Positions 1-14,200 of a DNA stretch of 64,000 nt are shown one piece after another. The position numbers and the translations under genes were made by a program. Position 1 is the first letter of the stretch. Each line of letters begins with the position of its first letter. The notes beneath the pieces are model-generated. The model had not been told where the DNA came from and did no database searches. It worked only from the letters and a program-made list of their open reading frames with translations. The stretch is taken from contig OX335656.1 of the NCBI GenBank assembly GCA_946894095.1, positions 77,001-141,000 on the forward strand. Reading direction: 5' to 3'. The stretch comes from Incurvaria masculella. Lineage: Eukaryota > Arthropoda > Insecta > Lepidoptera > Incurvariidae.

Positions 1-15
1 ATATACTCATATTAC

Positions 16-176
16 TTGCAGCGAAAACAATTTCACAATTTCAGGATTATTGGTTTTGTTACAATTTATTTAAATACGATTTTTATTTAACAGCGCCATC
101 TAACGGTGTAAAACTTCTAATCGCCAATTACAACGAAACCATTAAACCTGAAATTGTGAATATGTTTTCGCTGCAA
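16..176. mobile_element. Small TIR element (MITE-like)
   Basis: The ends are inverted copies of each other over about 29 bases. The left end begins TTGCAGCGAAAACAATTTC and the right end finishes GTTTTCGCTGCAA. The roughly 100-bp core is AT-rich, contains GCGCCATCTAACGG and has no coding potential. This is the structure of a non-autonomous DNA transposon. I cannot assign a superfamily or a clear target duplication. Confidence 0.6.
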
Positions 177-358
177 CTACTATGGCTATATTTAATATTT
201 TTGATGAATTCGTGCCTTAATGTGCAATACTTTTTGCGTTATGTGTAAAAAAAAATATTGTTTGGGTCGGAACATCCTTAAGGCGTAAATCGCAACGGGA
301 ACGAAGATTAACTTTAAATACCAACTTTTACAAGCGATAACTAATAAAACTCTGGAAG

Positions 359-481
359 ACGTATTCAGAGTGAACCTGTCAAAACTTAATACGTGATTAG
401 CACCGGACTAACCATACAAAAACTGGTTTAGTCCGGCAATAATCCGCGTAATAAAGTAAGTCCACCCGCTCTGAATACGAC
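359..481. mobile_element. Short palindromic MITE, copy 1
   Basis: The element opens with CGTATTCAGAGTG and closes with CGCTCTGAATACG. The core also folds on itself through ACCGGACTAACC and GGTTTAGTCCGG. A related copy lies at 6363-6466, so this is a dispersed family and not a chance hairpin. Confidence 0.6.
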
Positions 482-1270
482 AGTAACATTTTTATAATGC
501 TTAGTTATTTTTGCAAGGAAATTTTAGCCAAAAAATTCACTGGAGAAGCCTTATGAACAAACTATAAAGGATTAACCTGTGCCAATACCTGCCAAGCGGA
601 TTATGCAAAAACCATTCCAAAACATGTCACAGAAAATGACTATCATAATATTAATTAGCATAATTAAGAACAATTTATTTTAGGAACAATATGGCGAAAA
701 TTGAGTCATTTTAATTACATAGATCAAGTAAATAAAATTTTGAAATCTAATTTGTTTGATTTTTTATGGTATCGGACAGCTTTGACAGATCTTTTAGGTG
801 AGCGCGCTTAAACGCCACCTGTCGTGATAATTAAGCAGTTTTCTTCCCCATTGGCAGTTCAATGGTTACGTTTAATGAATCTTTTCAAGTCATACTTTTA
901 CTTATCTGTGCCACATTTGATATCGATAGTTTCTTGTTGACGTCACTAAAACACAACATACATCTATGCATATAAAATATAGTTATGTATAGCCAAAGTA
1001 ACCCTCTATGGTTCGTTCTAGAGATTATCTTTATACGCTATGAAGCGATTATCTTAGGATATTATATATTCTATGATTTATCCTCTTTTTAGTCTGTGAG
1101 CGACTAGCTACTATAAGAAGTTCACGGGGTTGAATGTTCTATATCCTTGTTAGTGAATGTTTCACGTGAAGTGAGCTAAAGCCGATCCGGACGAATTTCA
1201 GTCCTGTCTTAAATGAACTGTTGGCCTGGATTAAATATAAATTAACTGACGGCTGCTCCTTTCAATCAAT
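482..1270. other. Gene-free AT-rich flank
   Basis: I see no supported coding exon, RNA gene or clear repeat here. It lies upstream of the Get3 gene among small transposon remnants. Confidence 0.4.
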
Positions 1271-1692
1271 GGCTCTGTTCGGGCTACTTGCTCTGAGCCA
1301 CTCTGAGCAGGAAAGTGCAAGAAAAAGCGTTTTGGATATCGGAATGATATCGGAATGATGACCGCGGCCGTTTTCGCTGAACAATAGAACTGTTCGGAAT
1401 CGCTTGGAATCACTCCTTTCTGTTCTATCATGCGAAATGGAATCGCGGAACGGAATCAAAACTGTCAGCTGTCAGCGAGTTTGATAGCTCGTTGTTTATC
1501 TTTCGACAAATCGTTTGATTGTGCGTTTGATGTTGTTCATAATCTTTTGCGACTTTGCGACGACTGGTGAACGCTTTGACTAGGCGTTCGGGCTGTCGGA
1601 GCATGAAATCTTGCACCGTGCTGTTCCGCCTGGTTCTGTTCTGTACCGAACAGAATGGAACCGTTCCGCGGAGCAATAGCCCGAACAGAACC
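1271..1692. mobile_element. TIR element, about 420 bp, possibly hAT-like
   Basis: The left end GGCTCTGTTCGGGCTAC is mirrored at the right by AGCAATAGCCCGAACAGAACC, an imperfect inverted repeat of about 25 bp. The short open frames inside match no family I recognise. The sequence style recalls hAT-derived MITEs, but no 8-bp target duplication is evident, so the class is open. Confidence 0.55.
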
Positions 1693-1704
1693 AAAGGATT
1701 TCTC

Positions 1705-1857
1705 TAAGCCCCGGTTGCACGAAGAGACGGCTGAGTTAATAAAAGTTTAAACACGTCACTTTTAGTGATCCGCATAGAGTTCCTTCCATACTGTCCACAC
1801 AAAGTGACGTGTTTGATCATACTTTTGATTTTTTGTCCTTTCGTGCACTCGGCCCTT
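1705..1857. mobile_element. TIR element, about 150 bp
   Basis: The left end TAAGCCCCGGTTGCACGAA is the imperfect inverse of the right end TTCGTGCACTCGGCCCTTA. Internal segments with ACACGTCACTTT and AAAGTGACGTGT are also inverted, so nearly the whole element folds into one hairpin. It sits 13 bp from the previous element and about 270 bp upstream of the Get3 start codon. Confidence 0.6.
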
Positions 1858-2126
1858 AGGATGCTTGTTTTCAATAGTTAACACCGCACAGTGACCCTTT
1901 GGTTTAATATGGCGATAAATCCCTTGTGTTTCCTATAACTATCCAGCAGATAAAAAAATGGTAAAATGTCGTCTTTACTCCAGCCAGGGGATCGGCCATT
2001 ATTCCAAGATGGCTGCACTTTAACTGTCATTTCCGCTAACGTCTTCGCAGCTGCCACTAGAGTGGCCCTTCTGGTACGAAGTACCAGTATTACATTCTGT
2101 GAAAAAGTTGAACTTCACTCTTCAGT
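1858..2126 (+). promoter_or_regulatory. Presumed promoter / 5' UTR region of Get3
   Basis: This interval separates the last upstream repeat from the Get3 start codon and must hold the core promoter if transcription starts nearby. I see no convincing TATA box. An insect initiator-like TTCAGT occurs directly before the ATG, which is too close to be a normal start site. The assignment rests on position only. Confidence 0.3.
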
Positions 2127-2251
2127 ATGGATGAGTTTGCTGGCGGCGATATGGAAATACTGGAACCCACACTGCGAAACGTGGTGGAGCAGACTTCACT
2201 GCGCTGGATCTTTGTCGGGGGCAAGGGCGGTGTCGGCAAGACCACGTGCAG
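2127..2251 (+). CDS. Asna1: Get3 exon 1 (residues 1-42)
   Basis: The exon starts at ATGGATGAG and ends after TGCAG before the donor GTTAAA, leaving two bases of a serine codon. It encodes the N-terminal helix and the complete P-loop, including the signature lysine of deviant Walker A ATPases. Confidence 0.95.
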
Positions 2252-5200
2252 GTTAAATGTTTTGCCAAGATCGTTTTTCTGCGTCCCTATTTTTCATGTA
2301 TAAATGTCACACAGAGTCAAACAAAATGCTCACCAGTCAATGGAAAAGAGAGTACTGCTCTGCAGCATTCCTCGACGTTCAACAGGCCTTCGACAAATTT
2401 TGGCATAAGGGCCTGCTCTATAATATGAAAATAAATCCTCCCCACAGCTATTACTGAGATCCTATGAGTAGATGACGCATGTTCAGAAGTACACATGATA
2501 TAAGTGCCGGGGTCCCTCAGGGCTCTGTTGTCGGCCCGGTTCTGTACACGCTCTTCACGGCAGACTTGCCAGAGACCACAGGAATTCTAACAGCCACCGT
2601 ACAGCAGCACTCTCTAGTCACGCAAACACAGTTCCAGTCCACTTGAACAAGGTGTCAATATTGTTTAATGACTAGAGGGTTAAAGCAAGTGCAAAAAAGT
2701 CAAACCACATTCACAAGTCAAACGCAGTTCCCCTCACATGCTATACTAATATATAAAATATCCGTTTATGATCGACAAACCCATTGCAGATAGACAAATA
2801 CAAAAAAACTGCATCTGGTAATTGGTTCTTATAATTTTGTATGTTTCAGCTGCAGCTTGGCAGTGCAGCTGGCACGAGTAAGGGAATCGGTTCTTATAAT
2901 TTCTACCGACCCCGCACACAATATCTCTGATGCTTTTGACCAGAAATTTTCTAAGGTAAGAAGTTTTTTATTTGATTTTATTTATTTTCAAGCATTTAAC
3001 AGCACTTATGTAATTTTAAAAAATATTAAATTCATAAAAAGCCAATGACTATGTTGCTGTTCACAATGTCATGCAATAATGCCATGTCCGCCACTATGCG
3101 GCGCTCCTGTAAGTTCATTAGTCCATGTTAGCAGATTGCTTCTTCATATGTTTCAAAGGACCGTTTGCATCGATAATAAAGGTAGTGTACAAATATCTTT
3201 TGTATTCGTTCAATACGGTCCTTTAAGGCGGCCCAACCCGGCGGGCCTAACTCATTTGCGGGCACGGTACAAAACCGTGCTGTTGCGCTCTGGAACCTTC
3301 TCTGTTTCAAAGAATAAGACAGGCTCCGTGATGAGGAAGATGCAACATCTCCACAAAAAAGACAATGTGCATAGTGTATGATTTGGTAAGATTTACGAAA
3401 ATTTTAATTTCAAAACGACTTATAGCTAAAAGTAAACCACGACCGCTGTAGTCAAAAATCTAACAAAAACCAAATAGATCATAAATCTTGATTAAATAAG
3501 CTATGTCTGATGACTAATCTTTTTAGGATGTTCTCACTTTATCGTTGCGTAATCCACCTCCAAAGTTATTGTATAAAACGCGCGAAAAATTCGAACTTTC
3601 GGACCTTATAACTTAGAAACCAAACACAATTTTACAATCCCAATGGTCATCAGACATCTAGTTCGATCAAATAAAGCTATTTTGAGCAAAATTTTGGATC
3701 TCTGACAAGAAATATGGGCGTGATCTTCTTTCCCCTTTTGTATGGGGAGACGAGCGGGTTGGGCCACCTTAACTGAGGTATTTAGGTGACCACACAGTTG
3801 AGGCAAATTCTAGGACACTGCGAACATAAGCAAAATAGACCGCTTTGAAGCAATTTAGATCACTGAAAGGTCTACAAATGCGAAGCACAAACCCTAAACT
3901 GCGAAAAGCTTTATTGACCATGGTGTCAATGTGATCACTAAAGACCATTTTATTGTCCATCACTACTCCCAGATCTCGGATAACTGAAACTTTTTTAATT
4001 ACTGCATCATTTATCTTGCAGTTAAAAAGAATGGGAGTGGTGTTTCTGGTCAGGGAGATTTGTTCACGTTTGGTATCATTTATCTTTGCATTGGAACAAT
4101 ATTCTTCCAAACGGACAAAACTTCCTGGAGCTTGAGACAATCGCGGTGGTCCTGAATGGGCATTGCAATTTTGTTGTCATATGCGTAAAGTAAAAATTTC
4201 GCGAAGTGGAAGCATTTATGAACATCATACGTATAGTCATTATATATACAGGTTGACTGGGTAAAGATCGGTCAGACTAACACAGGGGGCTCCATATCTG
4301 TAACGTTATCCAAAACTGTAAATATTTCATTAAGTTATTTTTTAAAAAAACTGTCCCAAAAAATTCCAAAGTATGAAACGCCTACTAACCGAAGCGGAAT
4401 ATGCTAACGCATGGAGCTAGACTCCCCTGCCCATTCCCCCGCGCCCTTTGTGGCACACGCCGCCGACCGCCGCACGCTCGGCTTTCAGCTTCAGTCAGTA
4501 CCTACGCAGTTCGCGTGAGCGTCACAGGTATCGTGAGACGCTCTCAAATCCCGATTCGCGAGTTTTTAAGTTTTCAGTTGTCAGGACTTACGCGATAGCG
4601 AACGACAATATTAGAGAAGCCGCCAGATTGTACCCTGAAATGTACCCCGGACGAAGGATACCAACACCTGGAACCTTCTTACGTGTAACCCAGAGGCTCC
4701 GAGATTACGGATAGTTCACAGTTCCCGCTCACGCGCGTGCACAAGGTAACCAGGTGTTACCTGTGAACATGCAAGAGGCCATTCTGGAATACTTTCGTAA
4801 AGATCCACGAAGGAGCACTATACAAGCTGCTAGAAGATTCAACATCAGCCAGTGGACGGTGTGGAATCTTTTGCATCGCGAACGACAGCACCCTTATCAT
4901 TTTCAACGTGTCCAAGAGTTGGGGGTGAACGACCATTGGCCAAGGACAGTGTTTTGTGAATGGTTCCTGCGTCATTTACAAGAAATAATTTTATTCACTG
5001 ATGAATCATTAATCACCAGAGCAGGAGTATTCAACATTCATAATGAACATTGGTGGAGCTATAACAACCCTCACGTGACGCTTGAAAGTTCAATACAGCA
5101 CCGATTTTCAGTTAATGTGTGGGCCGGTATCGTGGGACAGAGCTTATTAGGTCCGTATTTTATTAATGGACGCTTAGACGGTGCAAACTATTTGCGAATA

Positions 5201-8200
5201 TTAAAAAGAGTTACGAATCGCATGATGGACGATGTTCCATTGAACATTTATCGTAATTAGGACCACATTTTTTATCAACACGACTGCGCGCCTGCTCACT
5301 ACGCATTAAGAGTGCGTAGATACTTAAACAGGCATTTTGAAAATCGTTGGATTGGGCGGGGCGGTCCTGTGGCTTGGCCTGCTCGTTCCCCCGACTTGAC
5401 ACCACTTGATTTTTATTTGTGCGGCGAAGTGAAGCGACGTGTCTATGAAACCAAGTTTCAAAACGTGCGAGAACTGAAAAGGCGTATAAGAACGGCTTTT
5501 CGTGAGTTAAAGGAGGATGTGGAGGTGTTAAATGGACTCAAGAACCATCTGAGGAAGCGTGCGGAGTTTCGTTTGAGGAGAGGAGGAGGACATTTTGAGC
5601 ACATGATGGGGTACGTCTAATTTGGTAAGTACCTAGTCACTTAGTTTTTCATTTAGCAAACCATGAATTAATACCCATCTAATTGATTACTTTGTAACAA
5701 TGTAATTGAAATCGGGATATTCCGCAAAGGTAGGTTTCACGGTTTTACGCCAGGAGAATGATTTGACACAGGTGGGCGCACCCCCTGCGCCCGCCCGCCT
5801 CACCGGCCGCACCGCACCCGTAGGTAGCTATGCAGATGGGAAACAGTCAGCTAGCCGCTGTGTCGTCATAGTGTGACCTTAATTTATGTATATACAAAAA
5901 TAATTGTTTTTCAGCGTATGCTTCTTGCAGTTGGATAGTGGTATGATTTTTTAGCTCCTAATAGGGTACTGATTAGGCCCTATTGATTTGATCGACCTTT
6001 ACCCTGTCACCCTGTATAGCAGAGATCCGACATAATGGATTTGTGTAATTCTAGCAACTCAAAAACTTTAAAAATTGTATAAAATTTTCAGAATAAATAT
6101 GAGGTTAATACATATAAAATTGGCGTTTTATATGGAAAAAGTTTAAGAAAAATAAAATTATGAAATCAAAGTATGTACCATTGTTATCTATGCACTTTCG
6201 CCATTCATTGATTCCTTTGCTTAAAAAAATATGAATGTGGTTACAAAATCTTGGGAGGCAGTTTTGAGTACAGAATGGTTTTTTTTTTGTAGCAAAAAGT
6301 TGTTCTTAGTCTGTGTGTTGTAAGTCTTGTATCCATTAAATACACGAAATTATCAATATACAGTCGTATTCAGAGTGAACTGACAACATTTCGACTAGCA
6401 CCGGACTAACCATCCATAACCGGCGATAATCCCCTGTATTAAAGTTAGTCCGACCACTCTGAATAATGCTCAAGTTGTTTCCTTTTGGGTTGTACCACAA
6501 TAAGTGACACCTGGGGGTTACCGGCAAGTTAGTGATTAAATCTGGCGTTTATTGGCATGTGTGGTTAATTTCTGTTCACATTCCCGAATAACACATCGTT
6601 TGAACATTGTACGAAATACCCGTGGTCTGCTAGGCGATACCACCACTAGCCAAATACAAGACTACCTTGTGGGTTCTTGGCACCATATTTCGTGAATAGT
6701 AGTTGGTTGTAGTAGCATGGTGATACTTAGAATGGATTATCATAATTGAATGCATATTCAAAATTTCGTATCTGTGCTGTTGACCGTTGAGGAGTTACCT
6801 CCTTTGGAGCCAAACTTGAGTGCAATAACCATTTCATGGTGACAGTTAGAATGGGTTATCATAATTTAATGTGTATACAAAATTTCATGTCTTTGCTGTT
6901 GACCGTTGAAGAGTTCCTTTGTTTGGAGCTAACCCACGATGTCGATTCAGGTAATGCTTACCATAAAACTGCATTGTCATCGGAACTGAACCAATATGCA
7001 AACATTCAACTCCGTAGGATAAGAGGAAGTGGTTCTAATTCAACTTGCAAGATTTGACCTAAACACCTGCATTACATACATACATACATACATGCATGGC
7101 AAGTTAAATGAAAGCTTGAAAAAAAATGCATACTGTATTATTGCACCAGATATTACCGTCGCTTATAAGGTTTACATTCTGTTAAGTAATTTCGAATAGC
7201 AAACCAAAGGACATTACTATCTATTACTTAGTTAAGTTTAAGTTAAGAAGAATAAAATTTATTTTTCTTAAAAATGAGAGCCCTTTCTTTTAATTTTCCA
7301 TTTGCCATTACATCACAATTGGCTAGTACACTGGCTAGTGACACTATTGGTCAGTACAGGATGCATTATTTTTATCAAATTTCTATTCCTCCTCATGACA
7401 CTGATTAATTGTTGTGCTGTTGAATATTCTGAAGCCAGCATTCACCCTTTCATTTTCCTTCACAGTTAAAATATAGTTCTTATATTTTGCAGACTTAGCA
7501 CAAAATAATTTTGAAATTCACTCTTTCGCTGACCATCTCTTTTTTTAAAATTAGTTTTCAATCCCATTCCTTATATCCCAGGTTATAAGGTAGGTTTGGG
7601 TCATGTGGCTGCTGCACGTGGTCCAATGACTTGGGACCATTTTTCAGAGCAGATTGTTATGCGTAGGTGCCCACCAAGGTAAAGGGTTTCGAAAACCTGT
7701 TTGCGATGGAGATCGACCCCAACGTGGGGCTCACGGAGCTGCCCGAGGAGTACTTCGAGGGCGAGACGGAGGCGCTGCGGCTAGGCAAGGGCGTCATGCA
7801 GGAGATAGTGGGCGCCTTCCCCGGCATCGACGAGGCCATGAGCTACGCGGAGGTTCGTTGCACTAATTGTAATCACCTTTGCTTTCACTCTCTATACTGA
7901 GGGCGAGATGACGGCGCTGCGGCTAGGCAAGGGCGTCATGCAGGAGATAGTGGGCGCCTTCCCCGGCATCGACGAGGCCATGAGCTACGCGGAGGTTCGT
8001 TGCACTAATTGTAATCACCTTTGCTTTCACTCTCTATACTGAGGGCGAGATGACGGCGCTGCGGCTAGGCAAGGGCGTCTTGCAGGAGATCGTGGGCGCC
8101 TTCCCCGGCATCGACGAGGCCATGAGCTACGCGGAGGTACGTTGCACTAACTATAATCAACTCTGCTTTCACTCTCTATACTGAGGGCGAGATGACGGCG

Positions 8201-11200
8201 CTGCGGCTAGGCAAGGGCGTCATGCAGGAGATAGTGGGCGCCTTCCCCGGCATCGACGAGGCCATGAGCTACGCGGAGGTTCGTTGCACTAATTGTAATC
8301 ACCTTTGCTTTCACTCTCTATACTGAGGGCGAGATGACGGCGCTGCGGCTAGGCAAGGGCGTCATGCAGGAGATAGTGGGCGCCTTCCCCGGCATCGACG
8401 AGGCCATGAGCTACGCGGAGGTTCGTTGCACTAATTGTAATCACCTTTGCTTTCACTCTCTATACTGAGGGCGAGATGACGGCGCTGCGGCTAGGCAAGG
8501 GCGTCTTGCAGGAGATCGTGGGCGCCTTCCCCGGCATCGACGAGGCCATGAGCTACGCGGAGGTACGTTGCACTAACTATAATCAACTCTGCTTTCACTC
8601 TCTATACTGAGGGCGAGATGACGGCGCTGCGGCTAGGCAAGGGCGTCATGCAGGAGATAGTGGGCGCCTTCCCCGGCATCGACGAGGCCATGAGCTACGC
8701 GGAGGTTCGTTGCACTAATTGTAATCACCTTTGCTTTCACTCTCTATACTGAGGGCGAGATGACGGCGCTGCGGCTAGGCAAGGGCGTCTTGCAGGAGAT
8801 CGTGGGCGCCTTCCCCGGCATCGACGAGGCCATGAGCTACGCGGAGGTTCGTTGCACTAATTGTAATCACCTTTGCTTTCACTCTCTATACTGAGGGCGA
8901 GATGACGGCGCTGCGGCTAGGCAAGGGCGTCATGCAGGAGATAGTGGGCGCCTTCCCCGGCATCGACGAGGCCATGAGCTACGCGGAGGTTCGTTGCACT
9001 AATTGTAATCACCTTTGCTTTCACTCTCTATACTGAGGGCGAGATGACGGCGCTGCGGCTAGGCAAGGGCGTCATGCAGGAGATAGTGGGCGCCTTCCCC
9101 GGCATCGACGAGGCCATGAGCTACGCGGAGGTTCGTTGCACTAATTGTAATCACCTTTGCTTTCACTCTCTATACTGAGGGCGAGATGACGGCGCTGCGG
9201 CTAGGCAAGGGCGTCATGCAGGAGATAGTGGGCGCCTTCCCCGGCATCGACGAGGCCATGAGCTACGCGGAGGTTCGTTGCACTAATTGTAATCACGTTT
9301 GCTTTCACTCTCTATACTGAGGGCGAGATGACGGCGCTGCGGCTAGGCAAGGGCGTCATGCAGGAGATAGTGGGCGCCTTCCCCGGCATCGACGAGGCCA
9401 TGAGCTACGCGGAGGTTCGTTGCACTAATTGTAATCACCTTTGCTTTCACTCTCTATACTGAGGGCGAGATGACGGCGCTGCGGCTAGGCAAGGGCGTCA
9501 TGCAGGAGATCGTGGGCGCCTTCCCCGGCATCGACGAGGCCATGAGCTACGCGGAGGTACGTTGCACTAACTATAATCAACTCTGCTTTCACTCTCTATA
9601 CTGAGGGCGAGATGACGGCGCTGCGGCTAGGCAAGGGCGTCATGCAGGAGATAGTGGGCGCCTTCCCCGGCATCGACGAGGCCATGAGCTACGCGGAGGT
9701 TCGTTGCACTAATTGTAATCACCTTTGCTTTCACTCTCTATACTGAGGGCGAGATGACGGCGCTGCGGCTAGGCAAGGGCGTCATGCAGGAGATAGTGGG
9801 CGCCTTCCCCGGCATCGACGAGGCCATGAGCTACGCGGAGGTTCGTTGCACTAATTGTAATCACCTTTGCTTTCACTCTCTATACTGAGGGCGAGATGAC
9901 GGCGCTGCGGCTAGGCAAGGGCGTCTTGCAGGAGATCGTGGGCGCCTTCCCCGGCATCGACGAGGCCATGAGCTACGCGGAGGTTCGTTGCACTAATTGT
10001 AATCACCTTTGCTTTCACTCTCTATACTGAGGGCGAGATGACGGCGCTGCGGCTAGGCAAGGGCGTCATGCAGGAGATAGTGGGCGCCTTCCCCGGCATC
10101 GACGAGGCCATGAGCTACGCGGAGGTTCGTTGCACTAATTGTAATCACCTTTGCTTTCACTCTCTATACTGAGGGCGAGATGACGGCGCTGCGGCTAGGC
10201 AAGGGCGTCATGCAGGAGATAGTGGGCGCCTTCCCCGGGATCGACGAGGCCATGAGCTACGCGGAGGTTCGTTGCACTAATTGTAATCACCTTTGCTTTC
10301 ACTCTCTATACTGAGGGCGAGATGACGGCGCTGCGGCTAGGCAAGGGCGTCTTGCAGGAGATCGTGGGCGCCTTCCCCGGCATCGACGAGGCCATGAGCT
10401 ACGCGGAGGTACGTTGCACTAACTATAATCAACTCTGCTTTCACTCTCTATACTGAGGGCGAGATGACGGCGCTGCGGCTAGGCAAGGGCGTCATGCAGG
10501 AGATAGTGGGCGCCTTCCCCGGCATCGACGAGGCCATGAGCTACGCGGAGGTTCGTTGCACTAATTGTAATCACCTTTGCTTTCACTCTCTATACTGAGG
10601 GCGAGATGACGGCGCTGCGGCTAGGCAAGGGCGTCATGCAGGAGATAGTGGGCGCCTTCCCCGGCATCGACGAGGCCATGAGCTACGCGGAGGTTCGTTG
10701 CACTAATTGTAATCACCTTTGCTTTCACTCTCTATACTGAGGGCGAGATGACGGCGCTGCGGCTAGGCAAGGGCGTCTTGCAGGAGATCGTGGGCGCCTT
10801 CCCCGGCATCGACGAGGCCATGAGCTACGCGGAGGTACGTTGCACTAACTATAATCAACTCTGCTTTCACTCTCTATACTGAGGGCGAGATGACGGCGCT
10901 GCGGCTAGGCAAGGGCGTCATGCAGGAGATAGTGGGCGCCTTCCCCGGCATCGACGAGGCCATGAGCTACGCGGAGGTTCGTTGCACTAATTGTAATCAC
11001 CTTTGCTTTCACTCTCTATACTGAGGGCGAGATGACGGCGCTGCGGCTAGGCAAGGGCGTCTTGCAGGAGATCGTGGGCGCCTTCCCCGGCATCGACGAG
11101 GCCATGAGCTACGCGGAGGTTCGTTGCACTAATTGTAATCACCTTTGCTTTCACTCTCTATACTGAGGGCGAGATGACGGCGCTGCGGCTAGGCAAGGGC

Positions 11201-14200
11201 GTCATGCAGGAGATAGTGGGCGCCTTCCCCGGCATCGACGAGGCCATGAGCTACGCGGAGGTTCGTTGCACTAATTGTAATCACCTTTGCTTTCACTCTC
11301 TATACTGAGGGCGAGATGACGGCGCTGCGGCTAGGCAAGGGCGTCATGCAGGAGATAGTGGGCGCCTTCCCCGGCATCGACGAGGCCATGAGCTACGCGG
11401 AGGTTCGTTGCACTAATTGTAATCACCTTTGCTTTCACTCTCTATACTGAGGGCGAGATGACGGCGCTGCGGCTAGGCAAGGGCGTCATGCAGGAGATAG
11501 TGGGCGCCTTCCCCGGCATCGACGAGGCCATGAGCTACGCGGAGGTTCGTTGCACTAATTGTAATCACCTTTGCTTTCACTCTCTATACTGAGGGCGAGA
11601 TGACGGCGCTGCGGCTAGGCAAGGGCGTCATGCAGGAGATAGTGGGCGCCTTCCCCGGCATCGACGAGGCCATGAGCTACGCGGAGGTTCGTTGCACTAA
11701 TTGTAATCACCTTTGCTTTCACTCTCTATACTGAGGGCGAGATGACGGCGCTGCGGCTAGGCAAGGGCGTCATGCAGGAGATCGTGGGCGCCTTCCCCGG
11801 CATCGACGAGGCCATGAGCTACGCGGAGGTACGTTGCACTAACTATAATCAACTCTGCTTTCACTCTCTATACTGAGGGCGAGATGACGGCGCTGCGGCT
11901 AGGTAAGGGCGTCATGCAGGAGATAGTGGGCGCCTTCCCCGGCATCGACGAGGCCATGAGCTACGCGGAGGTTCGTTGCACTAATTGTAATCACCTTTGC
12001 TTTCACTCTCTATACTGAGGGCGAGATGACGGCGCTGCGGCTAGGCAAGGGCGTCATGCAGGAGATAGTGGGCGCCTTCCCCGGCATCGACGAGGCCATG
12101 AGCTACGCGGAGGTTCGTTGCACTAATTGTAATCACCTTTGCTTTCACTCTCTATACTGAGGGCGAGATGACGGCGCTGCGGCTAGGCAAGGGCGTCATG
12201 CAGGAGATAGTGGGCGCCTTCCCCGGCATCGACGAGGCCATGAGCTACGCGGAGGTTCGTTGCACTAATTGTAATCACCTTTGCTTTCACTCTCTATACT
12301 GAGGGCGAGATGACGGCGCTGCGGCTAGGCAAGGGCGTCATGCAGGAGATAGTGGGCGCCTTCCCCGGCATCGACGAGGCCATGAGCTACGCGGAGGTTC
12401 GTTGCACTAATTGTAATCACCTTTGCTTTCACTCTCTATACTGAGGGCGAGATGACGGCGCTGCGGCTAGGCAAGGGCGTCATGCAGGAGATAGTGGGCG
12501 CCTTCCCCGGCATCGACGAGGCCATGAGCTACGCGGAGGTTCGTTGCACTAATTGTAATCACCTTTGCTTTCACTCTCTATACTGAGGGCGAGATGACGG
12601 CGCTGCGGCTAGGCAAGGGCGTCATGCAGGAGATAGTGGGCGCCTTCCCCGGCATCGACGAGGCCATGAGCTACGCGGAGGTTCGTTGCACTAATTGTAA
12701 TCACCTTTGCTTTCACTCTCTATACTGAGGGCGAGATGACGGCGCTGCGGCTAGGCAAGGGCGTCATGCAGGAGATAGTGGGCGCCTTCCCCGGCATCGA
12801 CGAGGCCATGAGCTACGCGGAGGTTCGTTGCACTAATTGTAATCACCTTTGCTTTCACTCTCTATACTGAGGGCGAGATGACGGCGCTGCGGCTAGGCAA
12901 GGGCGTCATGCAGGAGATAGTGGGCGCCTTCCCCGGCATCGACGAGGCCATGAGCTACGCGGAGGTTCGTTGCACTAATTGTAATCACCTTTGCTTTCAC
13001 TCTCTATACTGAGGGCGAGATGACGGCGCTGCGGCTAGGCAAGGGCGTCATGCAGGAGATAGTGGGCGCCTTCCCCGGCATCGACGAGGCCATGAGCTAC
13101 GCGGAGGTTCGTTGCACTAATTGTAATCACCTTTGCTTTCACTCTCTATACTGAGGGCGAGATGACGGCGCTGCGGCTAGGCAAGGGCGTCTTGCAGGAG
13201 ATCGTGGGCGCCTTCCCCGGCATCGACGAGGCCATGAGCTACGCGGAGGTACGTTGCACTAACTATAATCAACTCTGCTTTCACTCTCTATACTGAGTGC
13301 GAGATGACGGCGCTGCGGCTAGGCAAGGGCGTCATGCAGGAGATAGTGGGCGCCTTCCCCGGCATCGACGAGGCCATGAGCTACGCGGAGGTTCGTTGCA
13401 CTAATTGTAATCACCTTTGCTTTCACTCTCTATACTGAGGGCGAGATGACGGCGCTGCGGCTAGGCAAGGGCGTCATGCAGGAGATAGTGGGCGCCTTCC
13501 CCGGCATCGACGAGGCCATGAGCTACGCGGAGGTTCGTTGCACTAATTGTAATCACCTTTGCTTTCACTCTCTATACTGAGGGCGAGATGACGGCGCTGC
13601 GGCTAGGCAAGGGCGTCTTGCAGGAGATCGTGGGCGCCTTCCCCGGCATCGACGAGGCCATGAGCTACGCGGAGGTTCGTTGCACTAATTGTAATCACCT
13701 TTGCTTTCACTCTCTATACTGAGGGCGAGATGACGGCGCTGCGGCTAGGCAAGGGCGTCTTGCAGGAGATCGTGGGCGCCTTCCCCGGCATCGACGAGGC
13801 CATGAGCTACGCGGAGGTTCGTTGCACTAATTGTAATCACCTTTGCTTTCACTCTCTATACTGAGGGCGAGATGACGGCGCTGCGGCTAGGCAAGGGCGT
13901 CTTGCAGGAGATCGTGGGCGCCTTCCCCGGCATCGACGAGGCCATGAGCTACGCGGAGGTACGTTGCACTAACTATAATCAACTCTGCTTTCACTCTCTA
14001 TACTGAGGGCGAGATGACGGCGCTGCGGCTAGGCAAGGGCGTCATGCAGGAGATAGTGGGCGCCTTCCCCGGCATCGACGAGGCCATGAGCTACGCGGAG
14101 GTTCGTTGCACTAATTGTAATCACCTTTGCTTTCACTCTCTATACTGAGGGCGAGATGACGGCGCTGCGGCTAGGCAAGGGCGTCTTGCAGGAGATCGTG

